Source: Paenibacillus marchantiophytorum
GTDB taxonomy: Bacteria > Bacillota > Bacilli > Paenibacillales > NBRC-103111
Assembly: GCF_014640555.1 (NCBI RefSeq)
Contig: NZ_BMHE01000027.1
Location: 1-64,000 of the forward strand
Reading direction: 5' to 3'
Length of the DNA stretch: 64,000 bases
Below are positions 60,559 through 64,000 of this stretch, one piece after another; position 1 is the first letter of the stretch; each line of letters starts with the position of its first letter. A model generated the notes under the pieces. It was not told the origin of the DNA and made no database searches. It saw nothing but the letters and a program-made list of their open reading frames with translations. A program made the position numbers and the translations under genes.

Positions 60559-62028
60559 ATGCTAACAGGAGAAGTTCGTAATAAGATTGATAAAATATGG
60601 TCAGATATTTGGGCAGGCGGTATTAGCAACCCATTAACCGTTATAGAGCAGCTTACTTACTTGATGTTCATTCGTTCTCTTGATGAAAAGGAACTGGAAA
60701 ACGAGAGCTTCGAGGCACTTGGCGGTGAAGGGATACCGAAGATTTTTCCACAGGATGAAGATGGGCAAAACATGCGTTGGAGCAAATTCAAGACGAAAGA
60801 TTCTCGTATTATTTACGATATTGTCGGTACAAAAGTTTTCCCATTTATTAAAACAATGAATGGTGCGAATACGACGGCCTTCTCGCGTTATATGCAGGAT
60901 GCGATGTTCCTAGTGCCTACACCTCAGGTATTGCAAAAAATGATTACAGGCCTAGATGAGCTGTATGAACACGATATTAAAGACTTGGATATGCAGGGCG
61001 ACCTTTACGAGTATATGCTCGGTAAGCTGGCTTCCGCAGGACAGAACGGCCAGTTCAGAACGCCAAAGCATATCCGCGATATGATGGTGCGTTTGCTTGC
61101 GCCTACTCCTAACGATAAAATTTGTGACCCTGCCTGCGGTACAGCGGGCTTCTTAGTATCTTCGTCAGAATATATCCGAGAGAACTTCGAAGCTGAGATG
61201 ACTAGTGAGCAGTGGGAGCATTTTGCCGGAGAGATGTTCTCTGGATTTGATACAGACCGTACCATGTTGCGCCTATCGGCTATGAACCTGATGCTTCATT
61301 CTATTAACCAGCCTCATATCGATTATGTGGACAGTGTATCCAAGCAGAACAGTATTGCTTCCGCGTATGATATTGTACTTGCCAATCCGCCATTCACAGG
61401 AACGGTTGACGCCGAGAGTATTAACGATAACTTGAAGACAGTCTGTGATACCAAAAAGACGGAGCTTTTGTTTCTGGCACTCTTTTTGCGAATTCTCCGT
61501 AAGGGTGGACGCTGCGCATGTATCGTGCCAGATGGTGTATTGTTTGGTTCTACCAAGGCACACAAAGCTTTGCGTAAAGAACTGGTGGAGAATCACCAGC
61601 TTCAGGCTGTTATCTCAATGCCGAGCGGTGTGTTTAAACCTTATGCCGGTGTGAGCACGGCTGTTCTTGTTTTTACCAAGACGGGTGCAGGCGGTACAGA
61701 TAAGGTTTGGTTCTATGATATGAAAGCTGACGGCTTTTCGTTGGATGATAAACGATCTCCTGTTGAAGCCAATGATATTCCCGATATTGTTACTCGCTTC
61801 CATAACCTTGAGGGTGAGATGGATCGCATGCTAACTGAGGCTAGCTTCTTGGTAGATAAGGCTGCTATTGAGGCGAATGAGTATGATTTATCAATTAACA
61901 AATATAAAGAAGTGGTTTATGAAAAAGTGGAGTACGATAAGCCGGAAGTGATTATTGCTCGGCTCGATGGATTGAACCTTGATATTGCTGCCAAGATGGA
62001 GGAATTGAGGGGGCTTTTGGGTGAGTAA
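60559..62028 (+). CDS. hsdM: Type I restriction-modification methyltransferase HsdM
   Basis: A 489-aa adenine-N6 methyltransferase with the HsdM N-terminal helical bundle (GGISNPLTVIEQLTYLMFIRSLDEKE), SAM motif DPACGTAGFLV (~residues 190-200) and catalytic NPPFTG (~278). With HsdS it marks host DNA. Overlaps hsdS by 8 bases. Higher GC than the Kiwa genes next to it, suggesting a different origin. Confidence 0.95.
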   Translation: MLTGEVRNKIDKIWSDIWAGGISNPLTVIEQLTYLMFIRSLDEKELENESFEALGGEGIPKIFPQDEDGQNMRWSKFKTKDSRIIYDIVGTKVFPFIKTMNGANTTAFSRYMQDAMFLVPTPQVLQKMITGLDELYEHDIKDLDMQGDLYEYMLGKLASAGQNGQFRTPKHIRDMMVRLLAPTPNDKICDPACGTAGFLVSSSEYIRENFEAEMTSEQWEHFAGEMFSGFDTDRTMLRLSAMNLMLHSINQPHIDYVDSVSKQNSIASAYDIVLANPPFTGTVDAESINDNLKTVCDTKKTELLFLALFLRILRKGGRCACIVPDGVLFGSTKAHKALRKELVENHQLQAVISMPSGVFKPYAGVSTAVLVFTKTGAGGTDKVWFYDMKADGFSLDDKRSPVEANDIPDIVTRFHNLEGEMDRMLTEASFLVDKAAIEANEYDLSINKYKEVVYEKVEYDKPEVIIARLDGLNLDIAAKMEELRGLLGE

Positions 62029-63178
62029 GTGGGAAATGGTGAAGTTTGGTGATGTTTTTAAAATAGCTTCAGGTGGAACTCCTTCTAAAAGTAAGCCTGA
62101 ATATTATGAAAATGGGACCATTCAGTGGGTGAGAACTGGTGATTTGAAAGATAAATATATTACCCAAGTAGATAATTGGATTACAGAAGAAGCACTTAGA
62201 AATAGCTCAGCAAAGTTATTTCCAATTGATACAGTACTTATTGCAATGTATGGGGCTACTATTGGTGCTTGCTCGATTCTATCCATCGAAGCTGCTACCA
62301 ATCAAGCCTGTGCAGCTTTTTTGCCTAACAAAGATGTGGATAGTTCCTATCTATATTTTTTTCTTTGCAGTAAGAAGGATGACTTTATTAAATTGGGAGT
62401 TGGCGGAGCGCAACCTAATATTTCAGCTACAATTCTTAAGGATGTGAATATTCCTCTCCCACCACTCGAAACACAAAAGCAAATCTCCAAAACATTAGAC
62501 ACCGCAGCAGAACTGCTTGCCATGCGCAAACAGCAGCTTGCAGAGTTGGACAGCCTTATCAAATCCACCTTTTATGATATGTTTGGAGAGTTAAAAAATA
62601 TCGAGACCAACGCCTTAATAGATTTAATTAATGAAGGTGCTGGTTTGTCTTACGGGATTATTCAACCTGGTGATGATGTTGGTAATGGAGTAGGTATTAT
62701 TCGCCCCGTGGATATGGTCCAAGGGACGCTAGTCCTAGAAAATATTAAATACGTACCTTCAGAGATAGAAGCACCTTATAAAAAAACGAGATTAATTGGA
62801 AATGAAATATTGATTTCCGTAAGGGGAACAGTAGGTGCTTCGGTACTTACTGATGAAAGATGTAAAGATATGAATGTAGTAAGAAATATTGCGGTTATCA
62901 GACAAAATGATAAAGTTGTCAACAAGGTATATTTGAATGAGTATCTTAAATCTGAATCGAGTCAAAGGTATATTCAAGAAAATACGAAGGGGGCTACATT
63001 AAAGGGAGTAAACCTTTCAGCGTTAGGGGAACTTCGAATTCCATTGCCACCACTCTATCTGCAAAACCAATTCGCCACCATCGTCACCAAAATCGAAGAA
63101 CAAAAATCCCTCGTCAAACAAGCCATCGACGAAACGCAACACCTGTTCGACAGCTTGATGAGCGAGTATTTTGAATAA
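62021..63178 (+). CDS. hsdS: Type I restriction specificity subunit HsdS
   Basis: A 385-aa HsdS with two target-recognition domains separated by conserved helices: KIASGGTPSKSKPEYYENGTIQWVRTGDL, then IPLPPLETQKQIS; and the second half, ISVRGTVGASVLT, then IPLPPLYLQNQFA. The two IPLPPL spacers are typical. It sets the DNA sequence recognised by the complex. Starts inside the end of hsdM. Confidence 0.93.
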   Translation: MSKWEMVKFGDVFKIASGGTPSKSKPEYYENGTIQWVRTGDLKDKYITQVDNWITEEALRNSSAKLFPIDTVLIAMYGATIGACSILSIEAATNQACAAFLPNKDVDSSYLYFFLCSKKDDFIKLGVGGAQPNISATILKDVNIPLPPLETQKQISKTLDTAAELLAMRKQQLAELDSLIKSTFYDMFGELKNIETNALIDLINEGAGLSYGIIQPGDDVGNGVGIIRPVDMVQGTLVLENIKYVPSEIEAPYKKTRLIGNEILISVRGTVGASVLTDERCKDMNVVRNIAVIRQNDKVVNKVYLNEYLKSESSQRYIQENTKGATLKGVNLSALGELRIPLPPLYLQNQFATIVTKIEEQKSLVKQAIDETQHLFDSLMSEYFE

Positions 63179-63210
63179 CGAGCCTATATTTTATCCGTGA
63201 GGTGAATCCA

Positions 63211-64000
63211 ATGACTGCCAACTTTGAATTCTTACAGGGACAAACAGAATACGAATTATTTGCTACTGCCTGTATCGAGGCTGAACGGGTGCTTGCCACC
63301 TCTCCTGCCATGGCAGCGGTGGGCAGCCGGAAGGCCTTTGAGCTTGCGGTCAAATGGGTATACGCCGCTGATAATACTATCACGCTGCCCTATAAGGATA
63401 ATTTGCAGTCATTGATTCATGAGCCTTCTTTCCGATTCGCCATGGAGAACCAGACCTGGGGGAAGCTGCCTTATATCATTAATCTGGGCAACCTTGCTGT
63501 ACATACCAACAAGTCGGTTAGCCGAGGCGATGCTTTATTATCCCTAGCCTCTCTGTTTGAGTTCGTGCAATGGATCGACTATTGCTATGGAGCGAGCTAT
63601 GAGGAACGCTCCTTTAATGAAGCGAACATCCCAGCTGAGAAGGTCGTTCTCGACGAGGCGAAGATCAAAGAGAAGGATAGTTTACTCGAACAGAAGGATT
63701 CCGAGATCGAGGCACTCCATGCCAAAATCGCAGCAATGAGCGATCGGCTTACAGCTGACAAAGATCAGCATCAAGCACAGCGGCATTTTACCCCTGAGGA
63801 TATTACTGAATTTAAAACACGCAAAAGATACATTGATGTTGAGTTGAAGCTGCTGGGTTGGACATTTGGCGATGATGTGAGGGAAGAAGTAGAGCTGTTT
63901 GGCATGCCTAATCATGAGGAGAAGGGCTATTCGGATTATGTGTTGTATGGCAAAGATGGCTTGCCCCTTGCAATCATTGAAGCGAAGCGTACTTCGAAGG
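63211..64000 (+). CDS. hsdR: Type I restriction endonuclease HsdR (5' part, cut by window end)
   Basis: The first 263 residues are present. Residues ~1-125 are a DUF4145-type domain (FATACIEAERVLATSPAMAAVGSRKAFELAVKW), then a coiled coil, then the nuclease core with YSDYVLYGKDGLPLAIIEAKR, the PD-(D/E)XK motif of HsdR. The helicase part lies outside the window. ATG 63211 follows GTGAGGTG, 32 bases after hsdS, so the operon is hsdM-hsdS-hsdR. Confidence 0.92.
   Translation, partial: MTANFEFLQGQTEYELFATACIEAERVLATSPAMAAVGSRKAFELAVKWVYAADNTITLPYKDNLQSLIHEPSFRFAMENQTWGKLPYIINLGNLAVHTNKSVSRGDALLSLASLFEFVQWIDYCYGASYEERSFNEANIPAEKVVLDEAKIKEKDSLLEQKDSEIEALHAKIAAMSDRLTADKDQHQAQRHFTPEDITEFKTRKRYIDVELKLLGWTFGDDVREEVELFGMPNHEEKGYSDYVLYGKDGLPLAIIEAKRTSK

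Larger units (their letters stand above)
57932..64000 (+). mobile_element. Second Tn7-like element (element 2, partial)
   Basis: Begins TGTCTGGTGATAAAAAAGT right after AAGAT. It shows four perfect-length tandem end repeats, a long hairpin, an XRE gene like that of element 1, and then defence cargo (Kiwa, type I restriction). Its repeat sequence differs from element 1, so it is a separate transposon family member. Its distal end and any tns genes lie beyond the window. It must be the older insertion, since Tn7-like elements enter next to glmS and push earlier ones outward. Confidence 0.85.

Overview
The window looks like a Bacillota chromosome, most likely Paenibacillus or a close relative. 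It opens with the end of an rRNA operon and a dense cluster of 12 tRNAs. It then carries the Bacillus-type order sigW, anti-sigma, cdaA, cdaR, glmM, glmS, with a glmS ribozyme in front of glmS. Region 1-12794 is ordinary core genome: 23S 3' end, 5S, tRNAs, ppc, a DMT permease, an ECF sigma/anti-sigma pair, the c-di-AMP/cell-wall precursor genes and glmS.

Everything after glmS is accessory DNA, and its borders can be read directly. A 45.1-kb Tn7-like element (12819-57926) starts 24 bp after the glmS stop codon, at the classical attTn7 position. Its ends are matched inverted repeats (TGGAGTTTGGTATTAAAG on the left, TGATATTTGGTATTAAAG as reverse complement of the right), flanked by the 5-bp duplication AAGAT (12814-12818 and 57927-57931). 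A second Tn7-like element begins at the next base, 57932, with four exact 20-bp tandem end repeats, and runs out of the window. The two elements are therefore stacked at the same target base. Each has the same glmS-proximal layout: dense end repeats, a long perfect hairpin, then a small XRE repressor. Inside the first element is a third, 2.3-kb non-autonomous element (13572-15883). It has its own 21-bp repeat arrays, inverted ends and a perfect TCTAG duplication, and carries an AlbA_2/Schlafen-type gene.

The first element holds several modules. (a) A 17-kb co-directional operon (16564-33548) has a strong promoter and two direct repeats, and encodes HsdS-like, small protein, large HsdM, second HsdS-like, two unknowns, a 1352-aa P-loop ATPase, an unknown, a NurA-like protein, HerA, a nuclease-like protein and a Ser/Thr kinase with TPRs. 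It has no HsdR, and is a candidate methylation-coupled phage-defence system that I cannot assign to a described type. (b) The transposition module (33918-45502) has a TnsB C-terminal-like small protein, an XRE repressor, tnsA, tnsB, a mini-TnsB with degenerate catalytic residues, a truncated tnsC, a full tnsC and two TniQ/TnsD genes. (c) The right-hand cargo (45563-57792) contains an unrecognised three-gene cassette, a decayed tnsD copy, a GNAT-PUA/ASCH/P-loop cassette, and an NdpA-family protein paired with a membrane protein.

The second element starts with an XRE repressor, a Kiwa defence pair (kwaA, kwaB) and a classical type I restriction system (hsdM, hsdS, hsdR cut by the window end). 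Overall, the locus is a glmS-anchored defence island built by repeated Tn7-like insertion.
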